DNA of 42,507 nucleotides. It comes from Clostridiaceae bacterium (GTDB lineage: Bacteria > Bacillota > Clostridia > DSM-8532). The stretch spans positions 1 through 42,507 of the forward strand of contig JAAYLX010000009.1 of the NCBI GenBank assembly GCA_012521705.1, in the 5' to 3' direction. Positions 34,854 through 42,507 of the stretch are shown piece by piece. The position numbers and the translations under genes were made by a program. Position 1 is the stretch's first letter. Every line of letters begins with the position of its first letter. Under the pieces are notes generated by a model that made no database searches, had not been told where the DNA came from, and worked only from the letters and a program-made list of their open reading frames with translations.

Positions 34854-34875
34854 TATATGTTCAATATATGTTCAA
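34854..34875. repeat. 11-bp tandem direct repeat
   Basis: TATATGTTCAA occurs twice in direct succession. A third TTTGTTCAA is at 34807-34815. These lie between the GntR-family stop and the deoC-like gene. Function unknown. Confidence 0.5.
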
Positions 34876-34917
34876 TTATATTTCTGTAAGTGACCGGACA
34901 AGTATCTGAAAAATGAA

Positions 34918-35727
34918 CTACAGATTTATTTTTCTTTGGATCTCCACTGCGTTTTTATTGGTATTGCCGCTTCTGTAAAGATCAAGCACAAAAACACATT
35001 TGTCCGCGCGGGATACTGATGTGGTATACTCAAATACGTATCCGGATTCGAGATGGGATATGCGGTCAATTTTAAAACCCGGCTCTTTTGGCTTGGTTTT
35101 CAAAAGTTTTGCATGTTCCTTGTCTATAAGGATGGATTCTATTGTTTCAACTGCGTGGTATGGCTGAAGGTTATAACAGTTTGCCAGTATATTATACAAT
35201 GATGCCGTGGAAAAATCGTTATCTTCAATGCCATTGCAAAGATAGTAGGGAATATAGGTTGTATCATGCATTATGGGTTCTCCATCTGCACAGCGCAGTC
35301 TTTTTAGCATAAAAGCCTTTGTCTGTCCGCTGGGCAACTGAAGACGGGAGGCAATGTTCTCATCAACATCAATGACCCTGTTCTCAAGAACTATTGAACT
35401 TGGAGTTGCCCCTGCATCCCGGATGTTTTCAGTGAAGTTGTACAAGTAGTTAATATTCCTCTTAAGTTTCTGTTCGGCAATATATGAGCCTTTTCCTCTG
35501 TACCTTATCAATAAACCTTCCTCAACCAGACGGTCCAAAGCCTGGCGGATGGTTGTTCTGCTTACATTCAGGATGTCACAGAGCTTGTGTTCGGTAATCA
35601 TTTTATCCCCGGGCTTTAAGACTCCTGCCTGTATCTGGATCTTGATATAGGCCGCAAGCTGCTCATAAAGAGGTGTGTTGCTTTCAGGCGAAAACTTGAA
35701 GGTTCTTTTGAAATAATCTATATTCAT
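34918..35727 (-). CDS. GntR/HutC-family regulator with UTRA domain
   Basis: This 269-residue regulator has an N-terminal winged helix (TPLYEQLAAYIKIQIQAG, PGDKMITEHKLCDILNVSRTT, DRLVEEGLLIRYRGKGSYI) and a C-terminal UTRA ligand-binding domain (ADGEPIMHDTTYIPYYL through KTKPKEPGFKIDR). I start at ATG 35727 because GGAGGA is seven bases before it; an ATG five codons earlier overlaps that site. UTRA regulators often bind phosphorylated sugars or amino sugars. It probably controls the downstream deoC-like gene. Nothing fixes its ligand. Confidence 0.88.
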   Translation of the reverse strand: MNIDYFKRTFKFSPESNTPLYEQLAAYIKIQIQAGVLKPGDKMITEHKLCDILNVSRTTIRQALDRLVEEGLLIRYRGKGSYIAEQKLKRNINYLYNFTENIRDAGATPSSIVLENRVIDVDENIASRLQLPSGQTKAFMLKRLRCADGEPIMHDTTYIPYYLCNGIEDNDFSTASLYNILANCYNLQPYHAVETIESILIDKEHAKLLKTKPKEPGFKIDRISHLESGYVFEYTTSVSRADKCVFVLDLYRSGNTNKNAVEIQRKINL

Positions 35728-36134
35728 GGTTGGTTCCTCCATCTGCGCAAAAAAATCTGTCAGTTCAATAAGCTTATAAAGAAAAAACCGCTAATTTAAT
35801 ATTTATAGTTACCCACATTTATTATCTTACAAATATCTGTTGTTACAAGATGATAAGTTACATGATTTTTAACATCGATTATTATGCATAATACATCGGC
35901 TAATTTACATTATCAGTAAATATTTTACATTTAATCTCAATAACAAAGGTGATGTTTTTAAACTTATCAAAAATTTCTTAACTTATCAATATGGGAGAGT
36001 CTTAAATAACCGGATATGGTGTAATTATTATGCCATAAAAACAAAAACTAAGTATAACCATAAAGCATTAAGGCCGGAGAAATCGATTATCCGGCCTTTA
36101 TTCCATGTGATAAAGTACGTACAAACAGTCTGGT
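35728..36134 (-). other. MFS-GntR spacer with palindromes
   Basis: This 407-base spacer contains the MFS terminator (36070-36098) and a near-perfect dyad: TATTATGCATAATA (35880-35893) flanked by CGAT and ATCG (35876-35898). The dyad is about 150 bases before the GntR-family start on the minus strand. The rest is AT-rich with nothing I can name. Confidence 0.5.
36070..36098 (-). terminator. Terminator of the ROK-MFS unit
   Basis: AAGGCCGGA (36070-36078) and TCCGGCCTT (36090-36098) form a perfect 9-bp stem, 37 bases beyond the MFS stop. The stem is almost the same as the one at 1974-1995. A T-rich tract lies beyond it in the minus direction. Confidence 0.75.
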
Positions 36135-37340
36135 TCATGCCTGGGAATGGCTTAATAAATTTGCTGCTTCCTTTTTTCTCATGATATTGACTCGCTCTGC
36201 GGATAAAAGCATGCTTGTGATAAAGGTGATAAGACATACAGGAAGAATTGCAATGCCCAGTTTGGAAGCTATAAAACCTAAAATCGGGGGCAGAATCAGG
36301 CAGCCTGTATAGGCGGAAGCCATTTGGAGGCCCATAATCCGTGATGAATCTTCCTTTCCAAACTGTTTGGGAATCTCATGGAGCATGGATGGGTAGATTG
36401 GTGCGCATCCCAATCCTATCAGAATAAATCCGATGAGGGAGAAAACCGGATGGAAAGGAAGCCAAAGCAGAACCGAACCTGTAAGAGCAATTATTTGTCC
36501 CGAACGAATCATTGTTTTGCTGCTTAATTTTGTTGTTACAAATCCTGAGATGAATCTTCCCATTGTTATTCCACCATAGTAAAGGGAAATCCAGCTTGCT
36601 GCCGTAGCCGGAGCAAGACCTTTTATATGTACCAGAAAACTTGCGCCCCATAATCCGGCTGAAAGCTCTGTTCCACAATAGAAAAAGAATGCCAGCATTG
36701 CAGTGGTCACGCCTTTTATTTTCAATACCGGGACATTGTGATTGGGATTACTCTCAGGCTCTTTTCCGTCTTCTTCTTTCTTATAGGATTTTTCCGTCCT
36801 GGTCCACATGGGAATTGCGAGGAACAATACAATTACCAGAATGGACTGGATAATGCCTATGGTAAGATAACCGCCTCTCCAGTTATTGTTGAATTTCAGA
36901 CTTCTGCCCATTATTAACGGTCCGATAGTTGCTCCGATTCCCCAGAAACAATGGAGCCAGTTCATGTGACTTGCCTTATAATAAAGGGCGACATAATTAT
37001 TGAGGCCTGCGTCCACCGAGCCTGCCCCAAGACCAAGGGGGACAGCCAGCAAAACAAGCCAGATAAATGAAGGGGAGAAGGAAATTCCCAGCAACGCGCC
37101 TGCAGTCAATAATACGCTGAAAGCTGTTACTTTGCCGGTTCCGAAACGTGAAATCAGTTTATGGCTGAACAAACTTGAAATAATGGTTTGGATTGTAATC
37201 ATAATTGAGATAATGCCTGCAGAATCCAGGCTGGCATTTAATTCTATGCTCATTATAGGCCAGGCGGCCCCCAAAAGGGCATCAGGAAGTCCAAGACTAA
37301 TAAAAGACAAATAAATTATTATAAGAAAAACAGTTGCCAT
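36135..37340 (-). CDS. MFS transporter (sugar-type)
   Basis: This is a predicted 12-helix major facilitator of 401 residues. Visible blocks are SLGLPDALLGAAWP near the N-terminus, GLGAGSVDAGLNNYV in helix 4-5, HCFWGIGATIGPLI, and a charged loop (about 180-205, TRTEKSYKKEEDGKEPESN) between the two six-helix halves. The general pattern resembles the FHS/FucP-like fucose-type transporters, which suggests a sugar or sugar-like substrate, but no substrate motif is decisive. It follows the ROK gene by 34 bases, so they share a transcript. An AAGGAGC site precedes the ATG. Confidence 0.82.
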   Translation of the reverse strand: MATVFLIIIYLSFISLGLPDALLGAAWPIMSIELNASLDSAGIISIMITIQTIISSLFSHKLISRFGTGKVTAFSVLLTAGALLGISFSPSFIWLVLLAVPLGLGAGSVDAGLNNYVALYYKASHMNWLHCFWGIGATIGPLIMGRSLKFNNNWRGGYLTIGIIQSILVIVLFLAIPMWTRTEKSYKKEEDGKEPESNPNHNVPVLKIKGVTTAMLAFFFYCGTELSAGLWGASFLVHIKGLAPATAASWISLYYGGITMGRFISGFVTTKLSSKTMIRSGQIIALTGSVLLWLPFHPVFSLIGFILIGLGCAPIYPSMLHEIPKQFGKEDSSRIMGLQMASAYTGCLILPPILGFIASKLGIAILPVCLITFITSMLLSAERVNIMRKKEAANLLSHSQA

Positions 37341-37374
37341 ATTTATGCTCCTTTTATTACTGTATTAAGCGGGA

Positions 37375-38403
37375 TTATATTAATTTCTCCACCATTTTAA
37401 GAGGAAGCGAGAAGCTTTCCAGAGTCATTGTGGTAAGGCCTTTAATGTAATAATCATGAATTGACTTTCGGTAAATAACATCCGGCATGTGCTTCCCCGG
37501 AATGTATTTATGGCAGAGCTTTAAAATATCATTAAGCATGTCCTCGGACAGAAGGGCGCCTGTCAGCAAAATTATATTGGGATTTATGATTGAAGTGATG
37601 GCGCAAATTGATTTTCCCACCGTCTCAATGATGCCCTCGCGGGTTTCAAGTTTTTCCATGTATTTTTTGAGGCTTTCGTAAAAAGGCAGGTAGGAAATCT
37701 CCCCGGCGAAATTTGTGTGGCCGGTGACAATATGCCCGTCAATAATAATACCCGATCCCGGACAGTTGCCTTTTAAGAAATTGAGAACCGCAACAGAAGT
37801 ATCTTCTTCATAATTCTGTCCATGATAGAATCCAAGTGCTGTCAAATTCATATCATTTTCAAGCAATACATTTATGCCGAATCTGCTCTGTAACTTTTCT
37901 GCCAAAGGGAATCCTGTCAGACTGTCTACATCGCAAATATCTATTATACTGCGGTTAATGACGACCCCGGGAATTCCTATACCAAGGGCCTCAACATGCT
38001 GATATTTTTCAATCAGCTTTTCTGTCAGTTCCTCAAGGGTATTGTAATCCACTGATTTTTTAGCTATCTTGTCTTCTTCCTTGATTTCTCCCAGCATGTT
38101 TATTACCGCATATGATATAACAGGCTTCCTGCATTCACAATTGATATATAAACAGATAATGTAAGCATAATCGCCGTTATATCTAAACCTCTTGGCAGGC
38201 CTTCCGCCACTGGTGTAATCGGTGTCAAGTTCCAGCACTTCTCCGGTCATAACCAGTTCGTTAAGTATTGTATTGCAAGTAGCCTGACTTAAATTGGTGG
38301 CAGAAGCGATATCAGCTTTTGTGCTGCCAGGATTTGCCTTAAGAACAGCTTTAATCAGTTCGGTATTCATCTTCTTTACTTTGGCAGTTTCTATTACCAT
38401 CAT
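37375..38403 (-). CDS. ROK-family transcriptional regulator
   Basis: This 342-residue protein has an N-terminal winged helix-turn-helix (PGSTKADIASATNLSQATCNT, then GEVLELDTDYTSGGRPAKRF) and a ROK sugar-kinase-like domain (ALGIGIPGVV, LENDMNLTALGFYHG, GHTNFAGEISYLPF). The catalytic-type Asp is kept in the ENDMN block. The usual zinc motif CxCGxxGCxE is absent, as is the His of GEIGH (Ser here), so the metal-bound core is lost. It is first in a minus-strand pair with the MFS gene. The start is uncertain among the first two ATGs (MMVIETAK), both close to AAAGGAG. Confidence 0.85.
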   Translation of the reverse strand: MMVIETAKVKKMNTELIKAVLKANPGSTKADIASATNLSQATCNTILNELVMTGEVLELDTDYTSGGRPAKRFRYNGDYAYIICLYINCECRKPVISYAVINMLGEIKEEDKIAKKSVDYNTLEELTEKLIEKYQHVEALGIGIPGVVINRSIIDICDVDSLTGFPLAEKLQSRFGINVLLENDMNLTALGFYHGQNYEEDTSVAVLNFLKGNCPGSGIIIDGHIVTGHTNFAGEISYLPFYESLKKYMEKLETREGIIETVGKSICAITSIINPNIILLTGALLSEDMLNDILKLCHKYIPGKHMPDVIYRKSIHDYYIKGLTTMTLESFSLPLKMVEKLI

Positions 38404-38760
38404 CTCCTTTCATTATTGAATTAAATAGTCTTGCCATTACAAATTCAATAATAAGCAACATTAATTAAGCATAATTCTTCAGCATCGGTTGCATCAGACA
38501 TTTCACACTGTCAGAGCAATCACATAACATAGGCCTTATAGTTTTTATAAGTATTATAAAAACTATTATAATAAGTTTTATAAAAACTTAAATGTAAATT
38601 ATGACGAAATATTGCCATTCTTTTCTTTAAATTGTTTATATCAAATTGCTGAAATGAATGATAAAATATTCTTTGCATCTGCTGTGCCTGAGATTATCAC
38701 TTTTTAAACTGTATCTATGTTTTTAATCTATTTTTTTATGCATCATGGTTGAGGTGAACA
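38404..38760. other. Divergent spacer between ROK and MATE genes
   Basis: This 357-base AT-rich spacer lies between divergently transcribed genes. Apart from the two palindromes at 38538-38590 I see no other structured element. Promoters for both genes must be here. Confidence 0.55.
38538..38590. promoter_or_regulatory. Two tandem palindromes, likely ROK operator
   Basis: ATAGTTTTTATA (38538-38549) and TATAAAAACTAT (38555-38566) are perfect arms with a 5-base spacer. TAAGTTTT (38572-38579) and AAAACTTA (38583-38590) are perfect arms with a 3-base spacer. Both resemble the AGTTT...AAACT shape of XylR/ROK operators in Firmicutes. They lie about 135-185 bases before the ROK start and 170-220 before the MATE start. 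Confidence 0.55.
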
Positions 38761-40164
38761 ATGAGAGTACTTGACTTAAAAGATAAAAGCTTCTGGAGAC
38801 TTTTGATAGCTTATGGTCTGCCCATAGCTTTCCAAAACCTTATATTTAACAGTTTTTCACTGGTTGACAACGTCCTTGTAGGCGGGCTCGGGGATGCTAA
38901 TATCGCCGCTGTTGGCGTCGCAAATAAGCTCTGCTTTATTTTTGCTGTTTTTCTGTTTGGCATAAACAGCGGTTCAAATATCTTCAGTGCCCAGTTCTGG
39001 GGAAAGAAGGATATTGCAGGGGTCAGAAAAGTACTTGGCCTGAGCCTTATTATTGGCCTGAGTATTTCTGTGCCATTTACCATTGCTGGTGTTTTTGCTC
39101 CCCATATCATAGTTGATATTTTTTCAGACGATCCTCTTGTTATCCGTGAAGGAGCAATCTATTTAGGTATCGTGGCATGGACTTTCCCCATTAATGCTGT
39201 ATCCGCAGCATTCGCAATTCAGTCCAGGGGCGTGGGTAGGGCAAAAGTTCCTTTGATTGCAAGTGCCATTGCGCTAACAACCAATGGTTTTCTTGATTAT
39301 ATTATGATTTACGGTAAACTGGGCCTTCCTGCCATGGGAGTAAAGGGTGCGGCTATTGCGACTTTGCTTTCAAAGATTCTGGAATTCACCGTAATATTAG
39401 GGATTACTTACGGCAAAAAGTATGAGCTTGCAGCCAGATTCAGTGATTTTAAAGGATACAACTCTGCATTCCTGAGACATTATATTTCTCCTGTAACCCC
39501 GGTAATTATCAATGAATTGCTGTGGTCGGTCGGTGTCACTGTATATACCTATTTCTACGGAGTATTGGGCACAGAGGCGGTTGCAACCGTCCAGATACTT
39601 GATGTGATAAACGGCATCTTTCTATCCCTCTTCATGGGCCTCGGAAATGCTGCCGGTGCGATTATCGGCAATCTTATAGGGGCAGAAGAGGAAGACAGAG
39701 CAAGAGTATATGCAAAACGGATTCTTGTTGTGGGTATAGGTCTGGGTATAATTGTAAGCATCCTCCTTGTTCTTTTTGCGCCGCTGTTTTTAAGTTTCTT
39801 TAACATCAGCGCCGCAACCCGTGAAATTTGCAGAATTACCATCAGGGTGTATGCCCTTTACATGGTTCCAAGGATACTTAACATGATAATTATTGTGGGA
39901 GTCTGCAGAGGCGGAGGAGATACGGTTTTTGCTGCTGTCATTGATGTAGGCGCTCCCTGGCTGATTGGAATACCAATGGCATATCTTGGCGTACGGGTAT
40001 TCAGATTTCCGGTGTATTATGTTATTGCTATGATTATGGTGGAGGAGCTTGTAAAGACCATAATCGGTTCTATAAGAGTACTATCGGGAAAATGGCTGCA
40101 TAACCTCGTCAGAAATATTGACACAGGTACCGGAGAATTAAACCCGGAAGCAGAAGTAATTTAA
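38761..40164 (+). CDS. MATE family efflux transporter
   Basis: This 467-residue protein has about 12 membrane helices. The N-terminal MATE block reads YGLPIAFQNLIFNSFSLVDNVLVGGLG, and the pseudo-repeat comes in the second half (SPVTPVIINELLWSVGVTVYTYFYG, and FMGLGNAAGAIIGNLIGA). It exports cationic compounds or other small molecules, coupled to Na+ or H+. A GAGGTG site precedes the ATG. It is followed by sfsA after 12 bases. The substrate is unknown. Confidence 0.9.
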   Translation: MRVLDLKDKSFWRLLIAYGLPIAFQNLIFNSFSLVDNVLVGGLGDANIAAVGVANKLCFIFAVFLFGINSGSNIFSAQFWGKKDIAGVRKVLGLSLIIGLSISVPFTIAGVFAPHIIVDIFSDDPLVIREGAIYLGIVAWTFPINAVSAAFAIQSRGVGRAKVPLIASAIALTTNGFLDYIMIYGKLGLPAMGVKGAAIATLLSKILEFTVILGITYGKKYELAARFSDFKGYNSAFLRHYISPVTPVIINELLWSVGVTVYTYFYGVLGTEAVATVQILDVINGIFLSLFMGLGNAAGAIIGNLIGAEEEDRARVYAKRILVVGIGLGIIVSILLVLFAPLFLSFFNISAATREICRITIRVYALYMVPRILNMIIIVGVCRGGGDTVFAAVIDVGAPWLIGIPMAYLGVRVFRFPVYYVIAMIMVEELVKTIIGSIRVLSGKWLHNLVRNIDTGTGELNPEAEVI

Positions 40165-40176
40165 TAAGGAGTAATA

Positions 40177-40866
40177 ATGGTTTATAAAAATATGTATGCG
40201 GCAAAATTTCTGAAGCGACCAAACCGCTTTATAGCCCATTGCGAACTCGATGGGGAAATAGTGGCTGCCCATGTCCGCAATACAGGACGTTTAAAGGAAT
40301 TGCTTGTTCCCGGCGCAAAAGTTTTCTTGCAGAAATCGGATAACAGCAGCAGAAAAACAGGGTATTCCCTTATTTCAGTCTGTAAGGGTGAGGAGCTTGT
40401 CAATATAGACAGCACTGCCCCAAACCGTGTTGTTTTTGAGGCCCTGAAAGAAGGAAGACTACTCCTTCCGGGACTTCCGGACCTTACCCTTGTCAAACAG
40501 GAAGCCAAATTCGGTGAATCCCGATTTGATTTTTATCTGGAGGCGGGGGATAAAAAGGCATTTGTGGAAGTAAAGGGAGTGACCCTTGAACTGGACAATG
40601 TCGCCCTTTTCCCTGATGCGCCTACCGAACGTGGCACAAGGCATGTGGAAGAGCTTATAAAGGCAAAAGAAGAAGGATTTGAGGCTTATTTGCTGTTCAT
40701 ATTGCAGATGCGGGGAAAAGTTTTTTCACCCCACACAAAAATGCATCCACGTTTTGCCGAGGCAGTAAAAAAAGCAAGTGAAAAAGGGGTACATGTGCTT
40801 GCCTATGACTGCCTTGTGGACAAGGAATCACTTACAGTACATAACCCGGTTGAGGTTGTAATTTAA
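40177..40866 (+). CDS. sfsA: SfsA family protein (DNA/RNA nuclease)
   Basis: SfsA was named for sugar fermentation stimulation; the family has an OB-fold N-terminus and a PD-(D/E)xK-like nuclease C-terminus. The 229 residues show HVRNTGRLKELLVPGA, ESRFDFYLE and VEVKGVTLE (acidic/Lys triad), FPDAPTERGTRHVEELIKA, and LFILQMRG. Length is typical. An AAGGAGTA site precedes the ATG. It is likely co-transcribed with the MATE gene. Its cell role is unsettled. Confidence 0.92.
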   Translation: MVYKNMYAAKFLKRPNRFIAHCELDGEIVAAHVRNTGRLKELLVPGAKVFLQKSDNSSRKTGYSLISVCKGEELVNIDSTAPNRVVFEALKEGRLLLPGLPDLTLVKQEAKFGESRFDFYLEAGDKKAFVEVKGVTLELDNVALFPDAPTERGTRHVEELIKAKEEGFEAYLLFILQMRGKVFSPHTKMHPRFAEAVKKASEKGVHVLAYDCLVDKESLTVHNPVEVVI

Positions 40867-40909
40867 GAAAGTTGTCAATCAGTGTTTTCCCTGGTTTGTA
40901 TTGATTCTC

Positions 40910-40938
40910 TTGACACAGAGGTAAAGAATGTCTAAAAT
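40910..40938 (+). promoter_or_regulatory. Sigma-A promoter for the thiamine operon
   Basis: TTGACA (40910-40915), 17 bases, TAAAAT (40933-40938). It places the start about 40 bases before the riboswitch aptamer. Confidence 0.75.
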
Positions 40939-40982
40939 TGTACATGACTCCTGAATTAATTCAGAAGCAAAAATTAATATTA

Positions 40983-41074
40983 AGCATGTGGGAGCCGGTA
41001 AACCGGCTGAGAGGGAACTGTAAGTTCCGACCATCTGGAACCTGATCTGGTTAATACCAGCGTAGGGAATGCGC
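40983..41074 (+). ncRNA. TPP riboswitch aptamer
   Basis: The THI-box is complete: the CTGAGAGGG segment near 41007-41015, then ACCTGATCTGGTTAATACCAG and GCGTAGGGAATGC toward 41072. P1 forms between GCAT (40984-40987) and ATGC (41069-41072). TPP binding should favour the terminator just downstream and shut off the transporter genes. Confidence 0.96.
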
Positions 41075-41088
41075 AACGTAGATTTTTG

Positions 41089-41113
41089 GGCTGCCTATGT
41101 TGGGCAGCCTTTT
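41089..41113 (+). terminator. Attenuator terminator of the TPP riboswitch
   Basis: GGCTGCC (41089-41095) and GGCAGCC (41103-41109) form a 7-bp stem followed by TTTT. It lies between the aptamer and the first gene, so control is by transcription termination. Confidence 0.88.
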
Positions 41114-41194
41114 CTGTATAAGTAGACGGTTTTTCTGCGAAGCATTATCCTGGTTCAACTCTCAGTACCACATTGGGATTGGAGGATAGTAAAA

Positions 41195-41491
41195 ATGGCA
41201 AGTGTCAACGTTAGTTTGCAGGTGATACCAAATGTGCCGAATGAACGCGTTTATCCCGTTGTTGACAAGGTTATCGCTATGATTGCTGCAAGCGGGATAA
41301 AATACGAAGTAGGACCCATGGAAACCACCATGGAAGGGGAATTAAGTGAGCTTTTGAAATTAGTGAAAAAAGCTCAGGAGATCTGCGTCCAGGAAGGTGC
41401 AACCCGTGTCATTTCCATGGTTAAAATCGATTACAGCCCGGAGGGCGTCACAATTGAAGAAAAAGTTGGCAAATACAGAACAAAAGAATAA
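41195..41491 (+). CDS. MTH1187/YkoF-like thiamine-binding protein
   Basis: This 98-residue protein belongs to the family whose members bind thiamine or its precursors (YkoF relatives, MTH1187). It has the family blocks VSLQVIPNVPNERVYPVVDKVI, YEVGPMETTMEGEL and EICVQEGATRVISMVKIDYSP. A TTGGAGGA site precedes the ATG. It is first in the TPP-riboswitch operon, with the permease overlapping its 3' end. It may bind the substrate in the cytoplasm or buffer it; the exact role is not settled. Confidence 0.9.
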   Translation: MASVNVSLQVIPNVPNERVYPVVDKVIAMIAASGIKYEVGPMETTMEGELSELLKLVKKAQEICVQEGATRVISMVKIDYSPEGVTIEEKVGKYRTKE

Positions 41492-42236
41492 AAAATCATT
41501 TGATTTCTTGCCGGTTGCAGTTATTTTAATGGTACTGCTTATCTGGCAGGCAATAGTCCTGTTGTTTGCCATACCCAAGTATATTCTTCCTGCACCTACA
41601 GCGGTAATAGAGGCGCTTATTGAAGATGGCGAACTTCTGTTGTCCCATGCCCTTGTTTCACTGGGAGAAGCCTTGCTCGGTTTTGTTCTGGCGGTAATTG
41701 CGGGAATTATATCGGGCGTTTTGATGGGCTTGTTTGAACCTGTCAGAAGAGCTTTATATCCCATCTTTGTAATCACACAGACAATCCCGACTATTGTTCT
41801 GGCTCCGCTTTTTGCGGTATGGTTCGGCTTCGGGCTTCTGCCCAAGGTTTTGATTGTAATACTTGTCTGTTTCTTTCCCGTTGCCGTGACTTTTACCCAG
41901 GGACTTATCAAGACCGATGAAAGCATGGAACAGCTCATGCAGGTAATGGGGGCAGGCAAGTGGAAGACTTTTTGCGCGGTAAGGGTTCCCCAGGCCATTC
42001 CCTCCCTGTTTTCCGGGCTAAAAATTGCTGCTACATACAGCATTCTGGGGGCTGTCCTCTCAGAGTGGGTCGGGGCCAAAATGGGACTGGGTATTTTGAT
42101 GACCCGTGCCATGTCAAGCTTTAAAACCACTTTGCTTTTTGCGGATGTATTGGTGATAGTGGTTTTAAGTCTTGGAGTATATAAGTTTATTGAATTATTG
42201 GAGAGAAAAGTAGCAAAAAAATATATCTCATTTTGA
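41454..42236 (+). CDS. ABC transporter permease (thiamine precursor type)
   Basis: This membrane protein has about six helices and the binding-protein-dependent permease EAA loop ([25 protein letters not shown]). It is of the SsuC/TauC/ThiX family. I start at TTG 41454 ([10 protein letters not shown]), nine bases after GGAGG, giving 260 residues and a 38-base overlap with the previous gene; an upstream GTG at 41397 would add 19 residues not typical of the family. Given the riboswitch and neighbours it likely imports a thiamine precursor such as HMP or formylaminopyrimidine. The ATPase gene is presumably beyond the window. Confidence 0.85.
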   Translation: MKKKLANTEQKNKKSFDFLPVAVILMVLLIWQAIVLLFAIPKYILPAPTAVIEALIEDGELLLSHALVSLGEALLGFVLAVIAGIISGVLMGLFEPVRRALYPIFVITQTIPTIVLAPLFAVWFGFGLLPKVLIVILVCFFPVAVTFTQGLIKTDESMEQLMQVMGAGKWKTFCAVRVPQAIPSLFSGLKIAATYSILGAVLSEWVGAKMGLGILMTRAMSSFKTTLLFADVLVIVVLSLGVYKFIELLERKVAKKYISF

Positions 42237-42256
42237 TAATGAAAGGTGGACACAGT

Positions 42257-42507
42257 ATGATTTTGTCTATGAAAAAAGGATTATGTTTATTGCTTCTGGC
42301 AGTTATTATAACAATATCTTTAGCGGCCTGCGGACAGAAAGGCAAGTCTCCCTCTGAATCAAATCCTGTAACATCGCCTGATTCTACTCAGGATGCTGCA
42401 AATAATGAATCCTTAAGAAAAGTAACCTTTGTTCTTGACTGGGCACCAAATACAAACCATACAGGTATTTATGTGGCCCGTGATAAAGGCTACTTTAAAG
42501 ACGCTGG
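42257..42507 (+). CDS. ABC substrate-binding lipoprotein, THI5/ThiY-like (partial)
   Basis: The first 83 codons of a secreted lipoprotein are present. A signal peptide ([21 protein letters not shown]) ends in the lipobox LAAC, so the Cys is lipidated. A Ser/Asn-rich linker follows, then [25 protein letters not shown], the opening of NMT1/THI5-like pyrimidine-precursor-binding proteins. GAAAGGTGG lies seven bases before the ATG at 42257; an ATG four codons later (MKKGL) is an alternative. It continues beyond the window. It belongs with the permease as one thiamine-precursor transporter. Confidence 0.9.
   Translation, partial: MILSMKKGLCLLLLAVIITISLAACGQKGKSPSESNPVTSPDSTQDAANNESLRKVTFVLDWAPNTNHTGIYVARDKGYFKDA

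Noticed and set aside
41360-42253. A 297-codon minus-strand frame over the thiamine permease
   Set aside because: Its Ser/Thr/Lys-rich composition is the antisense image of a hydrophobic permease; no family match.

Overview
The window is a low-GC, gene-dense bacterial chromosome segment that looks clostridial. It has a perfect HrcA/CIRCE heat-shock operon, an anaerobic class III ribonucleotide reductase pair (nrdD-nrdG), a dipicolinate synthase pair (dpaA-dpaB, so an endospore former), a pyruvate phosphate dikinase very close to the Clostridium symbiosum type, and a T-box-free, TPP-riboswitch-controlled thiamine-precursor transporter. PPDK beside a dimeric-type GlyRS, and the general protein style, suggest the Acetivibrio (Clostridium) thermocellum group. 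That is recall of the group, not a computed match. I see no IS element, phage gene, CRISPR array, tRNA or rRNA.

Layout. 1-2.9 kb: the 3' end of purN, purD, a small Cys-rich DUF1540 protein, and a convergent ZIP-type metal transporter. 3-7.5 kb: lepA, hemW and an unusual CheA-like protein that has lost its phospho-acceptor His. 7.6-14.7 kb: the hrcA-grpE-dnaK-dnaJ operon behind a sigma-A promoter and CIRCE operator, then prmA, rsmE and a stand-alone CheY-like receiver, the last three overlapping or tightly spaced. 14.7-21 kb: yicC-remA-gmk-rpoZ in the classic Firmicutes order, then glycyl-tRNA synthetase and ppdK, closed by a strong bidirectional terminator against a convergent Cys/Met-metabolism PLP enzyme.

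22.4-27.7 kb: radC, then nrdD-nrdG behind a promoter that overlaps two NrdR-box-like sites 31 bp apart, then an M16 zinc peptidase (mlpA type). 28-32.4 kb: an accessory block with a LacI-family regulator, a long AT-rich gap holding a perfect cre-type palindrome, a methylmalonate-semialdehyde-dehydrogenase-like gene lacking its usual first ~60 codons, and a zinc alcohol dehydrogenase ending in a strong terminator. 32.4-33.9 kb: dpaA-dpaB with a sigma-K-like promoter.

34-38.4 kb, all on the minus strand: a ROK regulator and MFS transporter, a GntR/UTRA regulator, and a DeoC-family aldolase. This looks like a carbohydrate-responsive locus of unknown substrate, with several palindromes between its genes. 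38.7-40.9 kb: a MATE exporter and sfsA. 40.9 kb to the end: a promoter, TPP riboswitch with attenuator terminator, MTH1187/YkoF-type thiamine-binding protein, ABC permease and the start of a THI5/ThiY-like lipoprotein, which the window edge cuts off.

Most of the window is housekeeping. The parts most worth a second look are the degenerate CheA-like protein beside the heat-shock operon (with a CheY-like protein at the other end), the 5'-truncated dehydrogenase locus, the DeoC/GntR/MFS/ROK block with its operators, and the NrdR-type control region.
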